Assembly: GCA_028274465.1 (NCBI GenBank)
Contig: CM051458.1
Span: 57,401,253 to 57,465,252, forward strand
Reading direction: 5' to 3'
From: Plantago ovata
Taxonomy: Eukaryota > Streptophyta > Magnoliopsida > Lamiales > Plantaginaceae
Length of the DNA stretch: 64,000 nt
The notes below the pieces were generated by a model. It did not search any database and had not been told where the DNA came from. It saw nothing but the letters and a program-made list of their open reading frames with translations. A program made the translations under genes and the position numbers. Numbering within the stretch: the first letter of the stretch is position 1; the number at the start of each line of letters is the position of its first letter. Of this stretch, positions 10,139 through 20,682 are shown one piece after another.

Positions 10139-13100
10139 ACTCTATACAGTAGATTGTCTTCCGCAATCGTTGAAAAATGCCTTGTCTCAGATATGATTGC
10201 TTGCTGAAAAAGCATGGTTATGACATAAGCGAACAGTCACCTAAACTTCAAGACGCTGCTATAAGTGTCAAAAAGGAACTGTGAATAAGGATTAACGAGT
10301 TGGATTACTAAGGTTACTTTAAGAGGATGGTGTTTGCAATGCATGTCAGTAAGGAAAGCAAACCAAAACTACTTTCAAGAACAAGGTAGTACCGTCGACT
10401 ACAAAACCTTTACAACTCTTGCACATGGACTTGTTTGAAATCTTCTTCAACAAGCTATGCTGGCAAGAAGTATGGTTTGGTGTGTGGTAGAGACTATTAA
10501 AGATTCACTTGGGTAGTATTTATCAAAACACGTCTGAAACAAGGACTGAAATACCTAACTTGCTGAACAAGCTCGAAGTTATGAAAAATGAACAGGTAAA
10601 AGTCATAAGAACGACCCTACTGAGTTTGTAAACCCGTACATAATGAGTATTGCACTTCAAAAGACATAAACATCACTTATCCTCAGTAAGGAACCTCAAC
10701 AAATGGTTTGTTGAAAGGAAGAATCGTACCTTAAGGAAGCAGCTAGAACCATGCTTGCTGACACTGAAATAAGTGAAGTTTATGGGGTTGAATCGATTAA
10801 TTACCGCCTGCTATACTCAAAATAGATGCTTGATAACTAAGGAATACAACAAACTCCATATGAGTATTGTTGGAAGACCTCCTAACATCACTCATCTAAG
10901 CTATTTGTTGTGCAAATGCTTTGTTCTTAACAATGGTAGAGAATATTTAAGACACATTTCAACCAAAGGCAGACGAAGTGATATTTCTTGGCTACTTGCA
11001 TAGTAAAGTTTATAGAGTTTACAGCAAAAAGGCACAAAAGATCGAGAACGAATAGTGCATGTTGTATCTATGAAAACTCACAAGGAGTCCCTGTTGAAGA
11101 AGAAATATCAGAATGTATGAAGAAATTACTCATACACGAGCCAAAAACTGAATCTGATGCTAGAAATATCACATCAATTGAACTAATTGATGATTCTGAC
11201 AATGACACTCCTCCCCCAAGTGATGACCCGATAAATATAGTTCATGATAAAGAATTTCCGGCTAAAGACGCGGTTGCTCCAGATGTGCTGATGAAACTAC
11301 GCAACTTCTTGTATTGCTGACGAGTTACCTCAAACCGCAATGTTGCAACAGCAGTTGCCGATCAACCAATTTCAGCAGAGACACAACAAGATACCAGTAG
11401 TACTGAACCAAGTACATGCTGAAGAGTCACCATGCTGAAACGCAAACTTATCCAGATCCAAACAGCATAAAACCTGTTAATAAGTGGATTAGGATCATCC
11501 CTCTACGGATATGACTGGTGATATTGACAAACGCCCATGTGACTAGATCCATAAGTATCTACTAATCAAGAACTTGCTGACGAAGCAAACGTATTGAAAG
11601 TAGCTCCAGATGTTGCTGAAAACGCAACTTCCTGTATCTGTTGACGAGTTACCTCAAACAAGCAATGTTGAACAAGCAGTTGCTGATGAACCAATTTAGC
11701 AGAGACACAACAAGATACCTGTAGTACTGAACAAGTACAGCTGAGAGTCACATGCTGAACGCAAACTTATCCAGATCCAAAGAGCATAAAACCTGTTAAT
11801 AAGTGGATTAGAGATCATCCCCTCTTGGACTGATTGGTGATATTGACAAACGCCAAGTGACTAGATCCAAGTATCTACTAATCAAGAACTTGCTGAAGAA
11901 GCAAACGTCATTGAAGTAGAAGCTTTGTTCTCTTGCTTTATTTCAGAAATTGAACCCAAGACCATAGAAGAAGCTTTTAAAGTATTTGAAGGCTCAAGGC
12001 AATGCAAGAAGGAACTGGATCATTTAGAGGAACAAAGTCTGGAACTTGTACCCCCTTCTGAAGGAAAGAAAGCAATTGGTACAAAGTGTGTGTTCAGAAA
12101 CAAGCTGAGTGAGTCTGGAGAAGTACAAGGAACAAAGCACGTTTAGTTGCTCAAGGTTACTACAGACTAAAGGATTGGACTATGATGAGTCTTATGCACC
12201 AGTCGCAAGATTGGATGCTATTAGCCTCTTTAGCCTTTGCTGCTCATAATGACTTCATTGTTTATCAAATGGATGTTAAAGTGCATTCCTAAATGGTGAA
12301 CTTGCTGAAGAAGTCTACCTAGAACAACCCTGGCTTTGAACTTCCCTCAGCAACCAAGATGGTATACAAGCTTCAGAAAGTGTATATGGTCTAAAGCAAA
12401 ACCAAGAGTGGTATGATACCTTAGCTAAGTTCTTGCTAGATAATGGTTCAAGAAAGGTGAAGTTGACAAAACTTATTACCATGACCCTGATGGTAAATAC
12501 TCTTAGTCCAGATTTATGTGGATGGCATAATATTTGGATCTAAGGACAATCAACTTTGTGATGATTTTCCCAAACTCATGACCAACAAGCTTGAAATGAG
12601 TATGATGGGCCAAATTGAATTTTTCCTAGGATTGCACGTCAATGCAACTCAAAGATGGAATATCATAAATCAAGCAAAGTATGCACAGGAATGCTCATAA
12701 AGTCAGCTTCAAAGAGGAAGAAAACCCCCAGAAAAGATCCCACATGAGCGTTTGGCACCAAATTGGGCTCTAACTAAACAAGACAACGTGTTGATGAACA
12801 CAAGGGAAGCTCATGGTTCCTTGTTGTACAACAAGCAAGTAGTCCTGACATTCGTATGCTGTTTGTGTGTGTGAAAGATTCCAATCTGATCCAACAGAAC
12901 ACACTACAAAAAGGCAATAAGATACTGAAATATGTCAAAGGTACTGTCAATGTGGATTATGGTATCCAAAAGATTTTGGATTGGAATGGTTGGTTTATTC
13001 TGATGCTGATCATGGAGGATGAACCTTGATAGAAAAAGTACCCTGGAAACTTGTCAGTTTCTAGGTACAAGCTTAATATCATTGGTTCAGCAAGAAGCAA

Positions 13101-13162
13101 AATGTGTTGCTTTTTAATCATCCACTGAATCTGAATACATTGCGGCTGGTTGTTGCACAGCT
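10139..13162 (+). pseudogene. eroded Sirevirus-type Ty1/copia pol
   Basis: This is a plus-strand copia polyprotein remnant in the standard order. Integrase is at about 10380-11000 (HMDLFE-like and YAGKKYG-like traces). A hydrophilic linker is at 11040-11900. Reverse transcriptase is at about 11925-12700 (KKAIGTK, VYQMDV and the DGIIFGS box, where the usual YVDD is degraded). RNase H is at about 12950-13160, ending at the SSTES-EYIAAGC block when the N gap begins. Dozens of indels and stops break the frame. The closest relative in the window is the better-preserved minus-strand pol at 45028-50117. It could be the upstream part of the element that carries the accessory ORF at 21877, but its decay is much greater, which argues against that. 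Confidence 0.8.
11301..11895 (+). repeat. about 300-bp tandem duplication in the Sirevirus linker
   Basis: The block from about 11310 to 11590 is repeated at about 11640-11895. Shared landmarks are GACGAGTTACCTCAAA, CAGAGACACAACAAGATACC, GGTGATATTGACAAACGCC and TATCTACTAATCAAGAACTTG. The copies differ by many small indels, so the duplication is old. It lies in the variable region between integrase and reverse transcriptase. Confidence 0.75.
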
Positions 13163-13262
13163 NNNNNNNNNNNNNNNNNNNNNNNNNNNNNNNNNNNNNN
13201 NNNNNNNNNNNNNNNNNNNNNNNNNNNNNNNNNNNNNNNNNNNNNNNNNNNNNNNNNNNNNN
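13163..13262. other. assembly gap, 100 N
   Basis: Exactly 100 N, so probably a gap of unknown true size. The flanks belong to unrelated elements: Sirevirus RNase H on the left and a gypsy accessory ORF on the right. Confidence 0.95.
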
Positions 13263-14208
13263 TGCCGGCCGTAGGGGAGGTGGAGGAGGTGTCACTGGCG
13301 CGTAACCCTTGTTGCATGGGTTCTCCTTGCTGAGCCACCAAAGTCCCGTACATCTCATTGTACGTATCAATGTTGATGGACTTCTTCGGCTTCTTGTCCA
13401 GTACGAGGTCGGGAACTCCGGCCTCCTGGCACATGGCCGTGATCAGTTACCAAAGGCAAGCTTCCGGTTGGCATAACGGCGGCGCTTGAATTCCTCGAAG
13501 ATGACAACGCCAGGATGAGAGGCAAATCATGCAAGAGAGCATGGACTAGGACTCCGTAATAGGACTGACCTCGGAATCATGTGTGCTAGGGATCAGATTG
13601 GCTTGAACGAACTTCAACATCATCCTTGCCTCAAAGAAGAGATCGTTGTGGCGCAAAATCCGGGGTGGCTCATCAGGCAATTCATAATCGTCCACGGTAA
13701 TGCCATTCAGTACCTCCATGGGGTAGTGATCAGACTCCCGGTCGTTGACATAGAGCTCCGCGGGATCAAATCTCTCGTGGATTGCAGGCCGGCGATTTGG
13801 ATCCCGCGTCAGTGGACTATCCAGTCGCATGATGAAGCTAGTGATGCTCAAAGGAGTAAACTCGACCCCAACACCGCGGACGGGAACCTCACCGGTCCGT
13901 TCATTGTAGTCTGTGAAGGCAATGTAGAAATCCTCCACTACCGCTTGGTCCCAATTTGGCATGACCTCGCCATAGTACTTCCAGCCTCGCTCAGTAATGA
14001 GCTTGTTGAGCTCTCTGGCACCATCCAACTGGCTCTCACGAGCCGTGAAGCGAATGCTCCTCTCCGAAATGTACGTGTGCTTGTGGGCATGGAAACTCGC
14101 TTTGAATTGCCTTGCCCTCCCCGATTGGCGATGCTCGCCGGGTGTGGCCGTTTGTTGGGAACTCGAGGTCCCTTCTCCCCTTGATCTCTTGGATCTTCTT
14201 GATGCCAT
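13263..14208 (-). pseudogene. gypsy family B accessory ORF (putative plant transposon protein type)
   Basis: The ATG at 14208-14206 follows a clear intron acceptor. The frame is open to 13546 (221 residues) and resumes in another frame to the gap. The N-terminus is basic and serine-rich (RRSKRSRGEGTSSS), possibly a nuclear signal. A globular part follows with WKYYGEVMPNWDQAVVEDFY and VRGVGVEFTPLSITSFI, then MCQEAGVPDL. From memory this pattern fits the putative plant transposon protein domain (PF20167-like) found in additional ORFs of plant gypsy elements. It lies downstream of gag-protease on the same strand. The function is unknown. A frameshift near 13540 breaks it and the 3' end is lost in the gap. 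Confidence 0.6.
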
Positions 14209-14213
14209 TGTAC

Positions 14214-14778
14214 CTAGAAAAATCTTATTAGATAACTTCAAGAGACAATGAGACTTAGACTCTTATACTACTACCAAACAATCTACTTCTACTCTAAGAC
14301 AAGTATACGTTCTTCGTTTAAAACAAGTCATAACGCAACAAGTCGACTCTTAGACGTCAAAACTCACTCAAGTGTCCTTTTTAACGAGTTGAAGGCTTGC
14401 TAAAATTCAAACACAGCGAATTGAGAGGCTTTTACACTTCGTTACGATTAGATAATTCGAATCAAACCAAGCAAACAAACTCGCCATTAGAACTACCCAA
14501 CCAATCCAACGCATTCTCATGTTATCACAACATCACCATAATCATATCATAACTTCAAATTCAAGGCTAACAATCATCAAACAATTACATAGCGAAAAAT
14601 TCAAATCACTAGAGTTCATCATAAATCAAGAGGAGCAAAATTCGAATTTAGATATCACATCTAGTAAGAAGCATGCTCAATAATCATTATCAAACTCTAA
14701 TTCACCAATGCATAACACAATTGAAGCTAATTAAGATGAAATCCCAAATTCAAGAAAGTTAGGGTTCATGAGAGGTAC
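14214..14778 (-). other. intron in the 5' UTR of the family B accessory ORF (565 bp)
   Basis: On the minus strand the donor CAAAG|GTACCTCTC is followed by CATGAACCCTAA, and the acceptor is TTTTTCTAG|GTACA just 5 nt before the ATG. The interior is AT-rich. The equivalent in E6 (54177-54727, 551 bp) has donor CTGAG|GTAACTTCA followed by the same CATGAACCCTAA, and acceptor TTTGTAG. Splice sites are inferred from sequence. Confidence 0.55.
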
Positions 14779-14990
14779 CTTTGATTCCTTGTTATGGATG
14801 CTTCAAACGTGAAATTTGATCGGTTTAGATGATAGAGGAGGTGATGAGCTTTGTAAAATGCACAAGATTGCAAGAATTGATGGAGAATTGAGAGAGATTG
14901 AGATTTTTGGGGTGCAAAATCGGCAATGGAGGAAGAAAACGAAGTGGGGAGGCTTTGAATCTCAAGTGCCCCGCTTGCTTCCTTAAGGAA
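14779..14990 (-). promoter_or_regulatory. probable internal promoter and 5' UTR exon of the accessory transcript
   Basis: Between the palindrome cluster and the intron donor lies a pyrimidine-rich stretch on the minus strand with CACCCCAAAAATCTCAATC, comparable to the leader at 53950-54176 in E6. No TATA box is seen. The layout (palindromes, CT-rich leader, intron, ATG) mimics the LTR promoter and suggests a separate transcript start. Confidence 0.4.
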
Positions 14991-15216
14991 AGCCAAGCGA
15001 AGCGCTTGGGCGTCCCAAGCGAAGCGCTTGGCAAGCGGTCCGCTTGGGAACTTCCAAGCGCTCCACTTGGATTTCCAGTAGGAATTTTCATTCCTACTGG
15101 AAATTCAAGCGGACCGCTTGGGCGTGCCAAGCGCTTCGCTTGGATTTCCAGTAAGAATGGGATTCTTACTGGAAATCCAAGCGGACCGCTTGGGCTTTCT
15201 AAGCGCTTCGCTTGGG
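14991..15216 (-). repeat. internal palindrome cluster, AAGCG arms, family B
   Basis: At least seven palindromes, such as CAAGCGG-A-CCGCTTG and CCAAGCG-CTT-CGCTTGG, are packed into 225 bp. Two long inverted repeats with 15-bp arms are interleaved (15071-15104 and 15144-15176). The same AAGCG arms occur in the family B LTR at about 18765-18910. Confidence 0.85.
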
Positions 15217-15335
15217 ACCTAAAGCTCCCAAATCCATTTTTTTCAACTTTTGCTAAATTTTCACCCCAAAAACCTTGTCTAATCAACAAAACAAATTTTA
15301 AACGTGCTTCTAATCTATATGCAATTACCTACAAC

Positions 15336-15353
15336 CTCGGGTTGCCTCCCGAG
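15336..15353 (-). promoter_or_regulatory. conserved stem-loop after gag-protease, family B
   Basis: On the minus strand the sequence is CTCGGG, loop AGGCAA, then CCCGAG, preceded by GGCGCTT. Relative to the family A hairpins two base pairs have changed on both sides, so pairing is preserved. Confidence 0.65.
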
Positions 15354-15395
15354 AAGCGCCTTCGTTTAAAAGTCGTTGGCTCGACTCATCTTAGC

Positions 15396-17690
15396 TCATG
15401 CGGGATCAATTTTGCATCGGGTACTAGACTTCCCCGTCCAAGTGCTCTTCAAAGCACTAAGTCCCTGCACATCTTGACGAACATAAAGAGTACCAAAGTA
15501 TCCTACAAGTTCGTTAGTATCAACATAAGCACATGAATTAACTATGGCTCGCAACGTATGTTGCTTGCCATTTACCTCGAAGCTACATGTACGACGGTAC
15601 ATGTCTATCACCATATGTACTTTGTTGATGAAGGCTCTACCCAAAAGAACCACATCCTTGAGCTTTGCGGAGGATGTAGGCATGACGATGAAGTTCGTCT
15701 TGACCTCTACACCGGCGACTCTTACCACTAGATTCTCGATCACACCCAATTGTTTCTTCATAGACCCATCCGCCAATTGCACCATGCACTTCATTGGTCT
15801 TAATCCAGACAAACCCGACTCTTGGTACACGTTCAAAGCTATGACATTCACACCCGCTCCCGTGTCTAGAGTTGCCACTATTCCATCCTCCTTACCCAAG
15901 CCGATTTCCACATCAAAGCTCTCTTGGATAGGCACTTCCACCATATCCACCAAATCATCCTCAGACGATGAGTTTTCATTCACTTCCTCAACTACCGCAT
16001 CAGATTGTGCGACCACTTTCTCTTCCACAACTACCTTAGAAGTCTCAGGCTCTTCACTCACTTTGCAAGTTTCAGTTATCTTGCAACTTGGCACCTCAAC
16101 TAGTGCATTGTCTCTCACAACCGGGATCTCCACGGGCAAATCAGTCACCACGGTTATGGCCATAGCCTTCTCCGTGTTTCCGGGAAACTTCCCTTGCTCT
16201 CTACTCGCCCCTCGATCTATAAGCTCTTGTAGCTTCTTATGGAGGTTGCTACTACTAGCCTCAAGCTTCTCAAAGCGTTGATTGTTAGTAGCCTCATTAC
16301 GATAGTAATGCTCCATGAATTTGTTCGTCTTGATAACCAGATCATTGAGTGAAGAGACAAGAGGTGAAGGAAGCGCCCCTCCACCTTGTGGTCCCGAACT
16401 AGCAACCTGAGGTGGAGGTGTAGGATTAGAAGGCGGTGCTCCTTCATACCAATTGTTCCCATATCTGAGACGACTTCTATCTTGATTAGGCCCATAGACA
16501 TTTTGATCCGAGTTATGAAAATAACCACGGTTGCCTTGATTCTGGTACCCACCTCGGGGTCCACGGTTTGTGGCCTCACATTGCCATAACCTTGCCCGTA
16601 GTTCACATCTCCAACTACTTGCTCTCCCTCAGCAGCATATACTTCTTGATGGACATCGTTCGTGATATATTGCTCTCTAGCAAATTCAAAACGGCATAAG
16701 TAGGTCGGGTGCCCATAGTTCTTGCACACACCACAAACTTCCGTAGAAGGAGAAGGAACGCTTTGCCTCAAAGCTTGCTTCACTTCATGGGCGAACCCAT
16801 CGAAGGCATTTTGCTCCACTACTACCTTGGCCTCACCTCTTTGCTCCTTTTGGAGCACACGAGCCCTCACATTCCGGTTTTGGGAGTTCCGGTACATCAT
16901 GTCCAGCTTTACTTGGGCTTGAGAAGGAAGCAACTCCCCCATACTACCTCCACAAATACTATCCACTTGAGATTGAATCTCAGGATGTAGACCATTGTAA
17001 AAGAATTGGAGAAGCTGACCTTTATCATACCCGTTATGTGGGCATCGATGATGCAACCCCATGAAACGATCATAGGCCTCGTGGAAAGGCTCATCGTACC
17101 TCTGCTCGAAGGAGCTAATTTGGCTCTTCATAGCCATTGTCTTGGAAGCGGGGTAGTAACGCTCCATGAACTTATCGAAACATAGATCCCATGTTGTCAA
17201 AGACCCGGCCTCCAAAGTATTGAGCCAAGCCTTTGCATGATCGCCTAGCCCCATAGAAAAGACCTTCATGCGGAGATCATCATCTGTAACACCAGCTCCT
17301 GGTCGCCCAAGATGGAGAACAAAGTTCTCGAGCTCATTCAAGTACCCTATCACGTCCTCATTAGCCATCCCATAGAATTTGGGAAGTTGTTGGAACATGT
17401 GATTCTTGATCTCCAAGTTCCTTGTGGCATCATTGAGGACAATTGCTGGTCCTCTAGCCCCAACCGTAGGCTTAGTAAGTGTACGTATAGGTCTCTCCGC
17501 CATTTCACCTTCCAAGTAAACAGATTCAAGAATTGGCTCCGAAAGATAAGAAGAAGACTCTTCCCGAGCTCTAGATGCTACTCCTTCAAACTAGAGATTC
17601 AAATTCCTCCTTCCCCTTTGAAACAAACGATCGATCTCGTCTACAAAAGGTTCAATAATAGGTCCACCCGTTCGGGTTCTAGGTATGCAC
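15396..17690 (-). pseudogene. gypsy family B gag-protease
   Basis: The main gag frame (16217-17515) contains the capsid-type block FQQLPKFYG...YLNELENFV...KAWLNTL (residues about 41-101) and a CCHC zinc knuckle (C261, C264, H269, C274), which binds genomic RNA. The protease frame (15396-16316) has the active site DTGAG at residues 151-155 and VVLLGRAF near its end. The two frames belonged to one polyprotein; a single frameshift near 16558-16570 separates them. The likely true N-terminus (about 17690-17591) has lost its start codon (ATA where relatives have ATG) and has a stop at the end of that segment. The acidic spacer between gag and protease is long. The element is otherwise well preserved. 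Confidence 0.87.
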
Positions 17691-17808
17691 TCACCTGAAA
17701 TACAAAATAGTGAGTATCTCAAGCAAAAAGAAACAAAAACAGAAATGAGACAAAGAAGAGATGTTGGCTGAAAAAACCAAAACAAAAACACCAACCAAAG
17801 GAGTTAAG
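17691..17808 (-). other. 5' leader of family B element
   Basis: Short A-rich non-coding leader between the PBS and gag. Confidence 0.6.
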
Positions 17809-17826
17809 TCCCCGGCAACGGCGCCA
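17809..17826 (-). promoter_or_regulatory. primer-binding site, tRNA-Asp type, family B
   Basis: The minus strand reads TGGCGCCGTTGCCGGGGA, complementary to the tRNA-Asp 3' end, 3 nt from the LTR. Confidence 0.9.
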
Positions 17827-17829
17827 AAT

Positions 17830-19232
17830 TGATGACTGTCGTTTTTCACCAATTAAATTTGTTTGAAAGCCTAAGAACACTTATCACTACACAAACTAGA
17901 GTGCAATGGCAAGTTGTCCCCGAGTGTTGTTCTCTCGGGACCTAACGTGGCTTTGTTTGAGGTTTTTGCTAGTAATTTCAGTCAACGATTTCAAATGTTG
18001 ATAGAATGGTTTTCTTAAGAACAAAACAACGAGAAATCAGATTGTTGTAAACAAGTTGAAAAACGGTTGGTGGTAGAAATCAAATACACATGCATGGGTT
18101 ACGAATATGCTCACAAGTTCAGTGCGTAAAGCCTTCGATCGAGTCTGCTAAGCAACTCGTCTAGGCAACTTTAAGACACACATCATAAAAGATCACTATC
18201 AATACTTTAGAGGTGCTTGCCACCAACACCATTTATCTAGCATGCTGCAAATCTCTAACATACAATCCTATAGCTTTCATTGACCAAGATTTTGTCACTA
18301 TACTCAATTCGAATATATTTTATAGGCAACTAAGAATCATATGAAGGGATTTGCAGCAAGATTGAATCACAATCTCATGTAAGCATAAACATAACCCATA
18401 GCATGCATATTCTACATTCTACCACCAACACAAAAGATTTAGCTACTCATATTCATCAACATAGACATCAATTCATATGAATAATAATCAGAATACATCA
18501 TATCAAACTACAAGACAAGAGAGTGATACAAGTTACCACCAAAGCTGTCACTAATCGGTGGAAAGCAAAGAAAACCTCTCCGTAGATGATTACAAAGGAT
18601 GAATCCCAATCAAAACCTTGAATCCCAAGCTAAAATACAATGAAATCTGAGTATTCTCTGAGTTTTGGGGCTTAGGAGCTCTCCAAAACGAAGTTACAGT
18701 TCAAAAGATATTCAAAAAATGATCAAAGATCAGATCTAAGAAGGAAAATCCGAAAACGTAACCGCTGCCAAGCGGAGCGCTTGGAGAATCCAAGCGGAGC
18801 GCTTGGCAAGCGAAGCGCTTCGGGCACTCCAAGCGCTTCGCTTGGCTTCTGTGCCCAAGCTCCTGGAAATTGAAGCGGAGCGCTTCACTATTCCAGGCGC
18901 TTAGCTTGGCTCCTGGGCAGATTTTTGTCTTCAAACTCAATCTTTTTGCCCTCGCATGGCCCTCGGGTGCCTTGGACTCATCCTTCTCGATGCTTATTGA
19001 TGCTCAAACACTTACGAACAAGCCACGAAGATTTGGGAACTTCAACGGGGCCATCTTTTCCATCAAAAAGGCTCGTTTTTAGCTCCAAAAACGCCGTTTC
19101 GTACCTAAGTGCCTGAAAATGCAGAAAACACAAAACGTGACACTATTCTACAAAACTAACCAAAAAACAAGGCTAGAAGATAGCAAAAGAAGGTAAAAAG
19201 ACAAGATGAACTTGTCAAAAATACGTTCATCA
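17830..19232 (-). mobile_element. 5' LTR of gypsy family B (1403 bp)
   Basis: On the minus strand it begins TGATGAACG and ends GACAGTCATCA beside the PBS. It is inserted into the gag of E5, which resumes at 19233. The region 18765-18910 holds AAGCG-arm palindromes (CCAAGCG...CGCTTGG and AAGCGGAGCGCTT). I see no clear TATA box next to them, unlike family A. Confidence 0.85.
18765..18910 (-). promoter_or_regulatory. LTR palindrome cluster, family B
   Basis: Five or more palindromes with arms AAGCG/CGCTT in about 145 bp have the same arm sequence as the internal cluster at 14991-15216. By position this is the U3 promoter-proximal region. Confidence 0.7.
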
Positions 19233-20534
19233 ATCAACCATCTTTCGCAAGTTCTCCATCAGTTGAGCCGACTTCGACTTCGGTTGCTCTTTCGGAGCGG
19301 GGTTTCCGCAGTGATCATTACCATAGTTATGCCTACTACGATCTTGGTTAGGGCTATAAGTTTGGCTAGCCGGTGCATATCCTTGATTGTTTCGGAACCC
19401 TCTTCTCCAAATTCCACCTCGAGGATTCCTACCATCTTGTCCGTAGCTAGCTTCTTCAGTACCAAACTCCGTAGCAAAGGCTTCCTCTTCGCCTCCTTGA
19501 GCCCAGTTGCCATCATCATACGCAAGCTCCGATCTACACATATGAGCCCCGTGCCCATAGTTCTTGCATATTCGGCAAACTTCGTTCGACACAACTGTTC
19601 GAGTGGCGCTCTTGAGGACTTGTTTCAATTCGTTGGTAAAGCACTCGAATTAATCCCCATTCCCCCTATACATAGGGGCTTCTTGAGTAGGTGGAGCTTC
19701 AGGTCCACGTCTCCTAACCATTGCCCTTGTGTCCTTGAACTGCGAACCCTTATCAACCCTTTCGAAAACCGCCCAGACGGCTTCTGCAGTTTCCTCCCAA
19801 ATATTGCCTCGGCATTGGAAGTCCACCACTTGTTGGTTCTCGAAGGTTAGTCCATTGTAGAAGTGTTGGACTAGGTCAGAAAGCTCAAAACCATGGTGAG
19901 GGCACTTGTTCATGAGGTCTTGGAACCTCTCAAACGCGGTGTAGATGGTCTCATCATAGTCTTATTTGAATCCAGTGATTTGCGCCTTAAGCGCGGTAGT
20001 CAAGGTGTGAGGGAAGTATTTTTCCATGAAAGCTGCAAAAACATTCTCCCAAGTGTCCAGCGAGCCCGCCAGTAGAGAACTCAACCACGACTTGGCTCTG
20101 TCGCCAAGCCCCATAGCAAAAACCTTCATCCTCAACTCGTCCGTTGTTATTTCAGCTCCGGGTCGTGGGAGTTGGTTGACGAAATCATCGATATCGTGCA
20201 AGTACCCCATCACATCTTCCCTTGCTAAGCCATAGAACCTCGGAAGTTGTTGGAATGCGTGGTTCTTGATTTCCAGATCTCGAGTTGCGGACGAAAGAAC
20301 AATCGCCGGTCCCCTCATACGATCCTTGGAGGGTTGAACCCATTGTTTCAGTGGTCTAGCTTCTGCCATTCTGTCGATTTCCTTGAAAAGACTGTGTAGA
20401 GATTCAGAGAAATCGGTATCCTCTATTTCCTCTAGTTCACACCTTTGAAGTAGTCGCCTTCTTTGGTGGTAGACTCTGTCGATCTCAGCAATTGAATCAG
20501 CAAGCGGTGTTCCTCTAGATCGTGTATGTGGCAT
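19233..20534 (-). pseudogene. gypsy E5 gag with two nonsense mutations
   Basis: The start ATG at 20534 (MPHTRSRGTPLAD) is shared with the elements at 51473 and 62722. The capsid-type block FQQLPRFYGLAREDVMGYL and a CCHC knuckle (CRICKNYGHGAHMC) are present. The frame is intact except for two stops, near 19963 and 19648. At both sites related copies have CAA and this copy has TAA, which is the change expected from deamination of methylated C. The gag is cut at 19232 by the family B LTR, so its C-terminus and protease are not seen here. The related fragment at 1-1057 begins about 24 codons further on and could be from another copy. Confidence 0.87.
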
Positions 20535-20661
20535 ACACTATCTGTAACAAACTAGGAAAGCAGTGTCAGAGAGAGAGATTAAATAGGAAAACTAAAAACT
20601 ACTAGAACTAGGAATTGAATGCTGAAAATATAAACAAATTAAACATAAAAAAGGAGTATAG

Positions 20662-20679
20662 TCCCCGGCAACGGCGCCA
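20662..20679 (-). promoter_or_regulatory. primer-binding site, tRNA-Asp type, E5
   Basis: The minus strand reads TGGCGCCGTTGCCGGGGA, 3 nt inside the LTR. Confidence 0.9.
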
Positions 20680-20682
20680 ATT

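Noticed and set aside
14991-15216. Palindrome cluster as a bacterial-type terminator or Rho-independent hairpins
   Set aside because: The context is a plant gypsy element and there is no T-run following the stems.
15544-16281. 245-residue plus-strand ORF opposite family B protease
   Set aside because: It lies antisense to a clear retropepsin frame, and its composition mirrors that frame.
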